Below are positions 39,968 to 52,603 of a stretch of 64,000 nt of DNA, piece by piece; within the stretch, counting starts at the first letter, position 1; every line of letters starts with the position of its first letter. The notes beneath the pieces were generated by a model. The model was not told where the DNA came from and did no database searches. It saw only the letters and a list, made by a program, of their open reading frames with translations. Source of the stretch: Lucifuga dentata (lineage: Eukaryota; Chordata; Actinopteri; Ophidiiformes; Bythitidae); the NCBI GenBank assembly GCA_014773175.1, contig VXCM01002570.1, forward strand, positions 62,001 to 126,000, read 5' to 3'. A program made the translations under genes and the position numbers.

Positions 39968-40566
39968 TTAAAGGACCATACCAGTCATTTTGCCCATTTG
40001 AGCCTAATATATTCAATTTTCATACATTAAGTTACGGACAATCATTTCCCAAAGGATAAAACTGCAGCTTTCCTGATATTTTGCAAAATCTTTTAATCTT
40101 TCAAAATCAAATATTCAAGTGATACACCCGCCTTAAAAATTGATGTTTTGCCTGCTGTTATGCAGCCTTATGAAGTCATGGTCATTTAAATTTTTTGATA
40201 AAAGGTTTTCTTTTGGGACTATATTCCCTGGTGGAGACATACATTCACTCTGTTAAAACCTATACAAGTCTTGTTTGTGATGATGCATTATCTATTCCAA
40301 GAACGTTTCAAGTATCAACAAATTGATTTTAATAGCGTACCAGAACAAACTGAAACTAATAGTGGTCTGGAAGGTAGGAAAAAAATTTTGTAATTCACTG
40401 TTCCAGTAGTATGCTTTGGGAAATGATTGTCAGTAACATTGCATGTATGAAAACTGANAATTCACTGTTCCAGTAGTATGCTTTGGGAAATGATTGTCAG
40501 TAACATTGCATGTATGAAAACTGATATTAGGCTCAAACATGTAAAATGGCCGGTATGGTCCTTTAA
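39968..40566 (-). mobile_element. TTAA-flanked foldback MITE, copy G (reverse)
   Basis: Ends intact. The left boundary sits in a perfect 20-bp palindrome, ATGGTCCTTTAAAGGACCAT (39960-39979), as if it abuts the terminus of another copy. N at 40458 is flanked by duplicated right-arm sequence. The middle is deleted around the poly-A segment. Confidence 0.86.
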
Positions 40567-41419
40567 CCACACTGTAACTGCAATGTGTAGCCACTGTAAT
40601 TAAGTGAAAAATGTTAGCAAATGTTCATTATATTAATGAAATAATAATGAAAAGCTTTGCCTACTGGTAATATGAACACAACTTGCAGAAATATCTGATT
40701 GAAAAGCATTGTCTTTAAATGTAGTTGGGAAATATCAGCGGACTCCAGGTTCTCTTTCATCTCAAATTACCCAGGTATGATCATGTCTCAGATTTCAAGA
40801 TGTCCTTGAATGTCTCAAGTGGCCTTCTGATGTTGAAGGAAATTGAATTGGTGGACAAACTGCATCTGGCCACACGAAGCTATGACACATCATCATCGTG
40901 CAGTCGACCCTTTCCACACTTTAACCTCGTTAACAGCGTTATAGGCTCCAAAGTCAGAATACCTGCAACACTCAAGAAAAAAAATGTTAGATAAACCCCT
41001 TATTCCCTGATTGCTGACCAGCAGCTTTTCCCTCACAGCTTCTCGCTGTCGGCTCAAAACACTACAGTAACTTCAATCAAGTTGAGCATCAGGCTGAGAG
41101 TCGAGAGCAGTCAAATAATGAGACGCTCTGCTGGCTCCACGTTTATGTCATGGAAAAATGAGAGGGCTAAATCAAAAAGGTGTGGACGTTCTCGGCCTGT
41201 TAGCTCCTCTGTTCTCCTGGAAGGGCAAATTATTGTCAACCAACGCAGCATTAATATGATTATACACTTGAAAATATGAACACAACAGCTTGTATGATGT
41301 TTTTTGTGCGTGAACGACGGGAAAAAAAAGGGATGAAAATGAAAAAATGATTCAGAAAGGGAGGAGAGGAGAGAGTGTGGGGGGGGCTATCATTGAGAGA
41401 GAAAAGGAAAGAAAGGAAG

Positions 41420-41627
41420 GAGAGAGAGAGAGAGAGAGAGAGACCGAAAGGCCATGTGCATAGAAACGTGTCTGTCCATGCTGACAGCATGTGACTCCAT
41501 ACAAGCCTGTGAGCTCACAACAGGGGAGTCTGCCTGCCTGGTGTGTGTGTGCGTGCGTGTGTGTGTGTGTGTGCGTGTGCGTGTGCATGTGCGTGTGTAT
41601 GTGTGTATGTGTGTGAGAGAGAGAGAC
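41420..41627. repeat. (GA)n and (GT)n microsatellites
   Basis: A pure GA run at 41420-41442 and an interrupted GT/GC run at 41541-41615 that runs into a second short GA run. Confidence 0.93.
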
Positions 41628-42587
41628 AGTCTGTTTTTATGTCTTTTAACAGCTGGTACAGATATTCACAGCTTGAATATCTGCATCTGATTTAATCAGA
41701 ATCTGAATCATCTGGTCAACGTGTCACATTGGAATCAACACTTTAACCTTGAATATAATCGCCTCAGCCATCAGATCAGGAGACATGATCAGCCTGTTCA
41801 CTTCTTTTTAAATGTTGCAGACATTGTTTTGGCATTTTGCTCTGTTCCATCAGTGTTTAAAGTGTGTGTTCTCCTTTAAGGTCCCTGATTGAAGGGCTGA
41901 GTAGTTAAATGTGGAGCACCTGGGTCCAATGCTCTGAGACATATAAAACCCATAAACAACACCTCTATCTCTGCCTGCACACATGCAAACCCTTTTATCT
42001 GTAGCTCTTTGTTTTCTTTTACACTTTCCAACACCTCACACCACACGAACTTCCTTAACGTTTTTCAGCATTGCATCACTATTCCTGTTTTTGTCCTGGT
42101 CCCTCGAGCCGGGTTATCACGGTATCCCACCGGGAATATTGCATCCCAGAGTGTCGTCTCCTCCCAGCAACAAACCCCCATTTACAGGAAACATCTGTGC
42201 AAGCAGAAAATATTGTCTGCCTCGTGATGGCTGCCAAGGTGACATGGTGCATCATCAAAGGCAGATGCTGAAATGCCACTCAGCGTGAAAAACGCTCTGC
42301 AGCTACAGGAGAAATGTATGACAGTAGCTGATGTTCTGAAGACAGTATAATGAACAGAATGTCTCTACAGTGTGTTTATGAGGGGGGAAAAAAAATCACT
42401 TTTACAAAGTAATAACCTACCTGGTCTTCAGTGGATAATTGGAAGTGCATGGAGGAGCAAAGCAGGAGCTTTCTGAGACAACAGTACATTCAGTACTGAC
42501 TGTACAGTCTAGAAAAACTCAGTCATAGACTTTTGTTTTGAAGAAGGTGGAAATTGAAAGCCTCTATCAAATTAATTTGTTGGGACT

Positions 42588-42780
42588 CATTTCTTCTTCT
42601 TTCGGCTGCTCCTGTTAGGGGTTGCCACAGCATATTATCTGTTTCCATCTCTCCTTGTCCTCTGAATAGGAAACGATGGTGGTATATGGTAGCATAATTT
42701 CCACCAACACCCTGCTGACCAATAGCACCAGCAGCAGCCACCAGTAGCCCGGGCCTTGACCAATCCGGCATGGAAATCCG
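42588..42780. repeat. fragment of a common teleost interspersed repeat
   Basis: Contains TTTCGGCTGCTCCTGTTAGG, GGTTGCCACAGCATATTATC and TTTCCATCTCTCCTTGTCCT in order. From memory this block occurs in very many fish genomes; class not assigned here. Confidence 0.5.
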
Positions 42781-42927
42781 ACTAGTTGGGACTCATTTAA
42801 ACACCATCAGATAGATTGTAAATCAGAGTAATCTGAGTAACAGACCTAGATTATATTGTGAACCGATTTATTCAGGCATGTATAAATTGAAGCAAACCAC
42901 CTCTGTATGTATTTCCTCAGAATCCTT

Positions 42928-43512
42928 TTAAAGGACCATACCACCCATTTTGCATGTTTGAACTTAATATATTCAATTTTCATAGATGTTATGTTACTGA
43001 CAGACATTTCCAAAGGATAAAACTGTATTTCAGCTTTCCTGATGTTTTGCAAAATCTTTTAATCTTTCAAAATCAAATATTCAAGCAATACACCCACCTT
43101 AAAAATCCATGTTTTGCCTGATAATAGCTACACAGCCTTATGAAGTCACTGTCATTTAAATTTTTCGATAAACACAGGTCTTCTTTTGGGACTATATTCC
43201 CCGGTGGAAGCATACGTTCACTCTGCGCTTTTTATTGCACTTAAACGCCAAAATTACATAACTTAACAAAAAAACCCTGAATACACATCTTGTTAGTGAT
43301 AATGGATTACCTATCCTAAGAACTTTCAAGTATCAACAAGTTGATTTTAATAGCAGAATGAACTGAAACCAATGGAGGTCTGGAAGGTAGAATTTTTTTT
43401 TTTAACTCACCGTTCCAATAGTATGCTTTGGGAAATGATTGTCAGTAATGATACATGTATGAAAATTGAATATATTAGGCTGAAACATGCAAAATGTGGT
43501 ATGGTCCTTTAA
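42928..43512 (-). mobile_element. TTAA-flanked foldback MITE, copy H (reverse)
   Basis: Ends TTAAAGGACCATACCACCCA and TGGTATGGTCCTTTAA. Uninterrupted by gaps, it is the best copy for a consensus: about 585 bp with arms of about 85 bp. Confidence 0.9.
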
Positions 43513-43780
43513 TTCCATCCACATATACATCTTACTTGAATTATAGCCTAAATCAGAGTACAAATAAATAATTGGAGTACAGAGTATAAAAGTACTGACT
43601 GATTACCATCAGCTCACCTGTTTGTCTCAGAAATATCACCTGTTTCTTTTTTAGTCCCTGTCAGAGTGCTGTCCTCCTGACTGAACATGTTTGTTTGTTG
43701 CTGTCACGTGAAAAAGATTCATTCAACTATAGATCCGCTTCATATTTTCTCCCTGGTCACCCGTGTCCTACGGGGGGTGC

Positions 43781-43803
43781 ACCATGCGGTTTGAGAACCA
43801 GTG
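43781..43803. repeat. possible solo hAT-type terminus
   Basis: GCGGTTTGAGAACCAGTG resembles the right end of hAT elements (GTTTGAGAACC). No matching left end was found nearby, so this may be a fragment or chance. Confidence 0.3.
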
Positions 43804-43862
43804 ATGTATTGCATGAAAAAAAAAGTTTTTGTTCTATTTTGGTAGAACAAAGCCTGTGTTAC

Positions 43863-44349
43863 TTAAAGGAGCACACCAGTGATTTTCCAAGTTTGAGCCC
43901 AATAAATACAATCTATATGCAGGTTCCAATACTGACAACCATTTTAAACATGCTATGGAGCAATAAGTTTTGGAATTGTTTTTCCTACCTTCCAGACTGC
44001 CACAGTTTATTCCAGTACGCTATTAAAATCAATTAGTAGAGACTTGAAATGTGAGATAAGTAATCCATCACAATGGACCACATGTTATTTTTTGTCAGAC
44101 TTACTTAATTTAACTGATCCAACATGAAGAAAATGCATCTTTGCCGCAGAATAAAAGAGAAGACTGCTTTTTATCCAGAAATTAAAAACGACCATTCCTT
44201 CTACATTCATGTGTAAGCAAGCATTGAATTTTAAGACTGAACATTTGATTTTGAAAGACAGTTCTATATTTTGGAAAATGGTTGTAATGTAACGTGTATG
44301 TGGGTAGCATTTGGCTCAAGCATGCAAAACCACCAGTATGGTCCTTTAA
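43863..44349 (+). mobile_element. TTAA-flanked foldback MITE, copy I (forward, diverged subfamily)
   Basis: Ends TTAAAGGAGCACACCAGTGA and CCAGTATGGTCCTTTAA. Arms carry TTTGAGCCCAATAAATACAA, the older-subfamily form shared with copies B, J and K. Confidence 0.8.
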
Positions 44350-44936
44350 GCATGTACCCTGTGCTCGTATCCGTTGTGAAGCAGCATCCCTGTATGAATG
44401 TCGAATCAGCCTTGAGAACAACTTGAGCGCTGAAGCTCTTGTTTGAAAATCCTCACCTACTTTCCATCAGTTATTCTGACGCTGACATTCATCAGTGAGT
44501 CACAAGCTGCAGAAAATGTTTCCACAAGTTCATTTTTCACATTTTAAAAGCATAATTACTCAAACTACATGCATTTCTGGTGAAAATCCATGCAATGACA
44601 TGGATAGCATAATTAGCCAACCAAATACAAATAGAAATTGATATTTTAAGAGACTTTGGAACTTAGGCTACATTTCGGTACAAGTCTTGCTGTCTAATCC
44701 TGATGGGTTTTTTTTGTTTTGTTTTGTTTTTGCCTATATTTGATTTTTTTTTTTTTTTNATTTTTTTTTTTTTTTGGTTTTTTTTGACACACATACACAT
44801 GGATATATATACAAAAAAAATCTGATGGTGCAAACAATTCTACATTGACTTCTGCATTGATTGATGCACTTGACAAAATGGCTTTTAGCAGTTTGTCAAT
44901 TCAGATGCTCCACAAGTCCAATAAGAAGCTTATATT

Positions 44937-44971
<35 letters not shown>

Positions 44972-45004
44972 NATGCTCCACAAGTCCAATAAGAAGCTTA
45001 TATT

Positions 45005-45039
<35 letters not shown>

Positions 45040-48000
45040 TTTTTTATTTTTTATTTATGTATTTTTTTGTCAAGCAGTCCACTCACTGCTGTCAATACAT
45101 TTCAACCATTACAATACAAGATTAATTAGAACTAACCAAAGGAGGGATACAGATAAGACAAAATGGTCATGTGAAAACAGATTTTGGTTTGAGGTTTTTG
45201 TGTTTAGGGAAACAGTGCATACATTTATCCATCTGCTTGCTAAACTGCTGAATCTCTCTCTATGCAGCACTTTCCTTCCTCTATAAATGTACTCACAGGC
45301 TCCAGAAATATATCTGTCAGCCACTTGTTTCACCTGCAGCCCTCTTGATGCGTGTGGGCACCTGAGTGTGTAGCAGGGAGGTGAGGGTTGTGAGTGTTTA
45401 ATGGAATGTGTGGGCTGTGGAGATGACAAACCCTGCACCCCAACATTTCAAAACTTCCTGGCAAGCGGCGATGATGAGCAGGTAGGCAGCGTCAGGTGAA
45501 AAGTTAGCAACTTGGAAAGCAGTAAGCAGCAAAATCAGCGCTAAGTGTTGGTTTCAGCCTGAGGGCCTTTCAGAACACGTTGTTCCTTTCCCGTGTAGAA
45601 ACAGGAAAAGGTGGTCTGATGTAATTATCCATTTCATAGCGTAAACAAATATAACTGTGTGGTTTAGTGGGAGGGTGAAAGGGAAGCCAAATTTCATATA
45701 AATAAAACAAAAAATGACAATGTATTTTCAGGTAATTTAGGACTTTTGTTATCGAATTCATTATTGAGCACAGTTTCGGTAAGGAACTTCTCCCTTTGGC
45801 TGGCGTGTACCAGGAAAAGCGTGAACCTGACACTTGGCCTTTGTCATGTTCCACCCTTACGCTGAATTAGGTTTTGTTGTACACTGAAATCAGATCACGT
45901 TGACGGTATCTCTCACGGACCATTTCTCGAGGCTGCGCTTACCCATAAAGCCGCAGTGTGAGGTCCACCTATTCTGGGAAATATTTTTTTAATGAAGGAA
46001 AAAAAAAATCAATAGCAGCAGCACATGCGTGTAAATGGACTTGTTTTCCAAAACAAGGCAGCTGACAGAGGGGAGTCCAATACATGGCTATGAATACAAC
46101 AAGACGGTTTCAGACTGGAAAGCTACAGGGGGCAGATACAATAAAAAAAAAAAAAAAAAAANAAAAAAAAAAAAAAAAAAGCTGTTAAGTGGAACAGACA
46201 TGCAGGAAATATTACATCTGATAGTCATATTTGGTGGTTTCACATTGATAATTCGTAGTTTTAAGCACTTTTCTTTTTGCCACATTATATAACATTTCTG
46301 TGTTTGTGACTAATGCACCAGCAATTCAGGCAGCAACTACCTGGCCTTTTTTGTACGTCTGTAAGGTGCTTTATGTTGCCATGGAAACCCTGTGATGATT
46401 GCCACAGCTCTTGTAAAGATGACACATCCTAAATGGTGCTCATTTTGTTATTATAAGAATACGTAGCCAAGGAAAATGGCAAAATGACCTCTTTCTCCTG
46501 TAGCTGACTGAGGGCTGTTTGCACTCTTCCAGCCGGTATCACGTGGTGCATTTGCTTTGATGAAAGGAAAATTCAATATACAATAACCCTGACGCCAAAA
46601 AAACGGGTCAAAGGATGTCATATACCAGGTTTTCTCTCTCTCTCTGGAAATGGAAAATAAGGAGAAAGGGAAATGATGAAATACAGTTTAATTGGGATAA
46701 TCCAGAAGATCCAGATCAGGATCAGTTCAGCAGCAGCAGGATCTGAGGCCTTAAGCCTGCTGCTGCTCCCGATCCCCAGCAAAACCATTCCTGTTATGTA
46801 ACACTCAGCAAAACAAATACATGGACTCAGTTATGCGTTAGTGAGCACTGATGCTTGTCTGAAATGACATCAACCATGCCTGATGCTTTAACGAGCTGTC
46901 ATTTACATCAGTTATAAAATACCTGCGCTGAAAAGCTCATAGGTTTTATGTTTAACATTCCCAGTCGCCTATTCTGCTTGGAATGCTCGTAACTTTGCAC
47001 ATGCAACATGTCATGCATCAGGATAATTTTGCAAGTCAAACCAAAAAGCAAATAGAGTTCATGGTGTATTCTTAAGAGGTCAGGAAGATCAGACCAATAT
47101 TTATAAATGGGACTTTATCATAACACACATGACAAAATGCAGTTAGTGTGCAAGAACATGAAAGAAAAATGACTTAAACATTGCTGTCATGGACCAGAAT
47201 GTCAGAAATTTCCTCCTGTATCATATTCAGGTGTTATTTTTGATCCACAGGGACTCGTGAAAAAAACCAATTAATGTAATATCAACATCAACATCTATGC
47301 TATTAATTACACTTTTTGTACTAATGTTATATTGGATGCATATCTCTTTAAATTTGACTTTGAACTAAGAATTTGACATGGAATACTCAGAACTGTCAAG
47401 ATATGGTTTTCCCCTCTCTTCTCTTCAAGAGCGACACTCATTTACAAAGTTGAAAAAAAAAAACACAGATTTTTGCATGTTTATGACTACACTGACAGGA
47501 AAGAGTGAGCAGGCAGACTCATTTGCATTAGAGAACAGAAGTCGTCCCAGCTAGCAGTGAACGTTCCTGTATAAATTCCATACAACTTCTGAACAATATT
47601 TGAAATATTCATACATCGTTTTGCAGGTAAATGAAATTATCCCGCAGGTCTATATTTTAAAAGGTACCATTTAAGAATTTAACATACTGTTGCACACATA
47701 TCAGAAAATGTTCTCTATAGAATGTCACTGCTGTGTTAAGCATGATGAAACTCCAATAACCTTTGGCATGAACATTCTAGGAACCTTTTAAAACATGTAT
47801 AAACCTTGGCAGAGGACTTCAAAGTAACATCCTCATAACATAATGAGATCATTAGATGCACTGAAGTAGCAAGAAAGGGACATTTTGGTGACATCTGAGC
47901 ATCTAGCCTGGAATATTCTCCAGACTTTTTGGAAAAGGTGGCCAAAATTAAAAGCTATGAAGCCAAAAAAAAAAAAAAAATNAAAAAAAAAAAAAAAAAT

Positions 48001-49959
48001 CAGTTCTGGCTTTAGATATTATAGAAAGTTGGATAAAACCACTGTAAATATCACATTTTGGCACCAAGACAGCAGTTAGAAATCACAACTTTGGATTCAG
48101 AGGTTACAGAATTTGTATGTAAAGAACTTTATTATTTCTAGTTTTGGGCTTTTATATCAGCATAAGAGTTGAAGCAGAAACCAACTGGCTTCACATAGTC
48201 TAAAGATCTGATGACTTTTATGGCTGTTTATGCTTAACATGGACGCAGACACGACAGTCAGTATGTGGAAAATGTGACGTAATTGCAGCCAAAACTGCTA
48301 AATATGGAGGCTGCTTTTGAGGGTCCTTCACAAGGTTGCAGACAACTCAAAATTTTAAACAGTGTGACGGCGTCTGCATGATGTAAATGCACCTTCATCG
48401 ACTGTTGGCCAATGAAGAAAAACGATCAATGGCGAACAACTTTGACAAGTGACTGGCAGAGGAGGTGCAGAAGTTCTGACACTTATATGATTCCTCCATG
48501 AGGGATTAAAGACTGCCAGATGGTTGCCAATTCCTGGCAGGAGATAGCCTATACATTCCTGTTGCATGAAGTAGAAAAATGTATGCAATCTGTAGGTGAA
48601 CGCTAGAAAGAAGAAGACCAAACCCAGAGGAGGGAGATCAGGCAGTGGTTATCCTGCCACCTCTCACAATTCATGAAGCACAGAGAAACAGAGTCAAATT
48701 GTTCAATCATCATGCATGGTTATCATGAAAGCATGAGAACCGTGAATGCAGGATGATCTGTTTCAGAGTCTTCATGTCATGTATGCGTTTTTTAATTTTT
48801 TGGGTCAGAGTAGCCCATTAGGAACCTATGTGAGCTTTTACATGTTTACCCTGGAGACACTGACAAAATAATCGCTGTTGATTAGGCTCATCATCTCCAC
48901 AGTCGTACATAATTACTCTGAGTTTAGAAGGATTCAGCCTCAGACCGGGCTGTTGTTTTCTGCACAGCAAACATTGTAATAAAAACATTTGTGTGGAAAG
49001 TACTAACCCTGACACTGAGGAGCGGTTACCTTCCGTTAAACCGTGTAATCCTTTCCACTTTCACACACAAGTCTTTGTAGTCCAATGTCACAGTGTGAAA
49101 TCACATTTTCAAAAGGTCTGATGTTCTCTGAATGTGTCTTGGACAAACTTTGTGGCAGTGTGTCATCTGATCGTTTCCTACAACGCAAGTTTTGTTCAGT
49201 TTTTGCGTCACAGAATATCTTACAGCATGTATTCCTACACAAATGTAACTCCCAGTCACTTAGAGAGACAGAATAGCATGATATGAGTTGGCTAATTAGA
49301 GCAGCCAAGTGATTGGACCGTGTGCTGATCCATACAATGCAGATTTGTTTCTTTCTCTAACCTTTAACATGTACCTCTATTTCAATTTTAGTAAAATTAG
49401 TAAAATATGCCATTGCTCAATATGTCTGCTATGGCCTGTTCAGTCACTCAAGGTCACATAAGGAGTTATCACACGTATGTGGTTTAGTTTGGTTGAATCG
49501 GAGAAGGTTTGGTGGAGAAATGGCACTTGGGTACAGACCAAAATAACCAAGACCAGGAAGTGGCCCCGGTGTTGTGCCGAAAACTGCATCCCTGCTGAAA
49601 ATTGCGTCCCCACTTCTGCCGAGATTTGCATCCTCATTGTAAATCATTTTCTGAAGATGAAGGAATGAAATCAAGTTAACAGTTCACATTTGGGGTTATT
49701 TCGATGTGACAGGGTGAGTTTGGTGTGCGTTACCCTCCTCAAGGCTGAGAAAGGAGGGGATGCATTTTTCAGCAGAAATAGCAAATAAATAAGAGTGGAG
49801 GACTGAATCACTGTTGCTCAGTATTCTTACTGTAGTTATTACTGTTATTGCTTCTAATAATTGCCATAATAACTGCTTGATAAAAGCTATTCAAATGAAT
49901 AAATATTGTCTTGGACTACATATATGATGCACTGTCCGCAAGAGGGGATGCAATTCTCG
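44350..49959. other. intergenic, homopolymer gaps and TTTA array
   Basis: Poly-T with N at about 44759, a TTTA array with duplicated gap, and poly-A tracts with N at 46162 and 47981. No conserved coding frame, RNA gene or transposon end recognised. Confidence 0.5.
44910..45045. repeat. (TTTA)n array duplicated across N gap
   Basis: The flank ATGCTCCACAAGTCCAATAA plus the TTTA run occurs twice around N at 44972. Confidence 0.9.
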
Positions 49960-50580
49960 CCAGAGATGTAGATTCCGGCACAACACCGGTTCGATCACAA
50001 ACGAACTATGGAGCAGTTCGTTTGTGCTATGAACATGATCTGAGCTAATTCTGAACTAGCCGATCTATTCTATATATATCTATATCTATATATATTCTAT
50101 AAGCCGATCTACTGATTAATATGGAACCAGAGAGTGTGCATAGTTAAGTAGTTAAGTAAACTACACCTTTGATCACCCATAGCAAATCAAATGGATGCTC
50201 TGAAATGGACGTAACTTCAGTCTTAGCTAACGCCTCTTCAGATGAACATGTTGAAGGTTAGCATGTTGTATGTTCTCAATATGCGCTCCATTCTCCTGTT
50301 CAGTTGTCTGAAGGCAGCACAACTGCTTCATATAATATGAAACAAGACGCAATTTATAAGATGTTGACTTTGCTGAAATGATGATTATGACTAGGAACGT
50401 TTGCAAATTCTGTTGGCTCATTGTTACCCCGCCACACAGTTACTTCCTCTTGTTCTGACATTTCTGGCCAATGAGCAGAACGAGTGTTCTCACATGACTT
50501 TTACTGATAAAGTTTGGTTTGCTTCAAAATTTTCTGCATGAAACCAAACCAAACAAAAGGGTAAATGTAACAAAAGTATG
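49960..50580. mobile_element. dispersed repeat family, copy 2 (class unassigned)
   Basis: Ordered similarity with 29590-30302 (see that entry). This copy includes GAACATGATCTGAGC, TTCAGATGAACATGTTGAAG (about 50238), TTCTCCTGTTCAG and CAATGAGCAGA, and ends GAAACCAAACCAAACA. An imperfect TATA/CTATA block at about 50066-50100 interrupts it. Confidence 0.55.
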
Positions 50581-51990
50581 AACTCATTCACTGATTCCGA
50601 CCAGAGAAAACTATAGGTTTGCCCATTAATTTGAAGCAATTAGCCGCTATAACAAAAGAAAATCTAATACCAAATGCAACATTAACCTTTACTTTCATGT
50701 TTATGTCTAGAGCTCTGCTGGAAGTGCAGATATAACCTAGTGGGTTCCAGGACAAAAGGATTATAAAGAAGCTGAAGTCATGAACAGGAAAACATTCTGT
50801 GGAGTCCTGCAGGGATTCTCATTAGGATGCATATTTAAATAGAGTAACAGTGTTTGACCTGGTTAACTTGCAGATGCTACAAGGACATTTTCATTAAATT
50901 CAGCATTGCCTTGAACTTTAATTTATTCTGATGCCAAAATAGCTTACTTTGATGACATGAAAAATAAAAATCCTTGGTTTGATATGGTGTGTCACTTTTA
51001 TGAGCATGAAGACAGTTTCAGACAAACGGATTAGTCCTGCTTTGTACTTAATTCATGTCTGCACAATTAGCTCTTTCCTGTATAGTGTTAAGTCTGTTCA
51101 TTTTGTTTTTCTTCAACTTTTGCTATCATCATTACAGAGTTTTTTTTTTTTTTNTTTTTTTTTTTTTTGTCTTTTTTAATGAAAAAGAGGCGCTAATGAT
51201 GCAGATAACCATAAAAACAAACAAGTGGGGAGGGTAGAGCAAGGCTTTTCAGTGGTGACTCAGCCACTATGAAAGTGGAACACATGAGTTTCCATGTGCC
51301 ACAGTCTGCTCAGGCAGAGTCGGCATTTGACAACAGCCATTGGCTGAAACTAGGTCAAGTTACGAAGCACGTCACTATTCACTGGACCACGACAACAAAG
51401 TGTTCCTTGCTGCCTTTAACTCTGATTCAACAGTGGTTTCAGGAGTTTGCATGGAAAATAAAAGCTCCCTCTGAAAAGCCCAATTTTTGGAGTTTTTAGC
51501 TAAAAATCACTTTGCTTAAGATTAAGATTTAATTAAGATTTAATTAAGATATCCCAGAGGTTTTGTGCACAGTTGTGAACACATTTTATTTGTAATCTGT
51601 GTTTCAGGGCATATTTTGCATCCAAAAAGGTTGAGGTTGAATTGGATTGGATTGGAGATGGATGTTGGCCTGTCAGCATTCTAAGAACTTATTGAAAAAT
51701 ACTCATTTAAATCAGAAAAAAAAATATCATGATCATATTTTCTATTAATCACCACAACCATTTTATATTTTTTCACACCAAGCTGAAAAAGCTGCTAAAG
51801 CTTTTATAGCAAGTATGATGACAAATGGAAATCATTTCCCATTGTTATAATTTTTTCATATACCACATAAAATTTTATAGAAATACTATACATTGCAAAA
51901 CGGAGGGAAATTCTTAGTTTAAATGATAATCAATAACTCACTAACACCTCTACTTTTCACACTGGTGCCTTGTCCTCATATTATTCAGCA
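50581..51990. other. intergenic upstream of hlf
   Basis: AT-rich; poly-T with N at 51153. No gene or repeat recognised. Confidence 0.5.
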
Positions 51991-52488
51991 TTATATTTAC
52001 GTTTTATACGTAAAACACAGAAGTCCTACAGTCCACGAAGGCAGCATATAAAAATTGAACGCTCTCAAGTGTGAATGCGTTTATTCCTACGGGACGTGAA
52101 GGCAGCATTAGGGGCGTCTCCTCCCTTGGTGGTTTGACGTCATCGGCGTCCGTCTCCGCACATGGATGGAGAAGTGCTCAGGCTCCCTCCTCCTCCTCCT
52201 GCTCCTCCTCCTCCGCCTCCTCTAGCTATTTGCCAGCAAGCCTTGACGACAGACAGCCAGCCAGCCGCACACCGTCTGCTACACGGAGCCGTTTTTCTCC
52301 TTCCACCCGGCGTCTTTTTCCTTCTGCGAGGATCCACGGCCGACTTGACGAGCTCGGTCGCGTTTTTTTCGGGGGACGTTCNTTTTCCTTCTGCGAGGAT
52401 CCACGGCCGACTTGACGAGCTCGGTCGCGTTTTTTTCGGGGGACGTTCAGTCTTTGCGAGCTTTGTTCTCCTGTTGTCCTTCAAGAAT
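51991..52488 (+). promoter_or_regulatory. hlf: hlf putative promoter and 5' leader
   Basis: A TATAAAAA box lies at 52047-52054 and a perfect palindromic CRE, TGACGTCA, at 52135-52142. Further upstream are TTTACG and a PAR-bZIP-like TTATACGTAA (52004-52013), one mismatch from the D-box core. From 52080 on the sequence becomes markedly GC- and CpG-rich. An upstream ATG lies at 52162. A 66-bp segment is duplicated around N at 52382. The transcription start is not determined. Confidence 0.55.
52316..52448. repeat. direct duplication around single-N gap in hlf 5' leader (assembly artefact)
   Basis: Bases 52316-52381 recur identically at 52383-52448. With the N this adds 67 nt, which shifts any upstream frame and makes an upstream ATG look in frame with hlf. 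Confidence 0.9.
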
Positions 52489-52603
52489 ATGGAGAAAATG
52501 GCCAGACCTCTTTCTATAAACCCAACTTTCTTGCCACCGACCCACGGTGTTCTGAAATCCCTTCTGGAAAACCCTCTAAAGCTTCCTTTTCATCACGATG
52601 AAG
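52489..52603 (+). CDS. hlf: hlf coding exon 1
   Basis: From ATG through HHDE plus one base; donor GTGCGT at 52604. Reading through the donor gives a false two-residue tail and a stop. Confidence 0.95.

Larger units (their letters stand above)
40567..42927. other. intergenic with GA and GT microsatellites
   Basis: GA run (41420-41442), GT/GC run (41541-41627) and a fragment resembling a widespread teleost repeat (about 42590-42780). No gene recognised. Confidence 0.5.

Noticed and set aside
52162..52488. 109-residue in-frame N-terminal extension of hlf starting at 52162
   Set aside because: The frame depends on a 67-nt duplication plus N that recurs as an assembly artefact elsewhere, and known HLF proteins start MEKM at the position of 52489.
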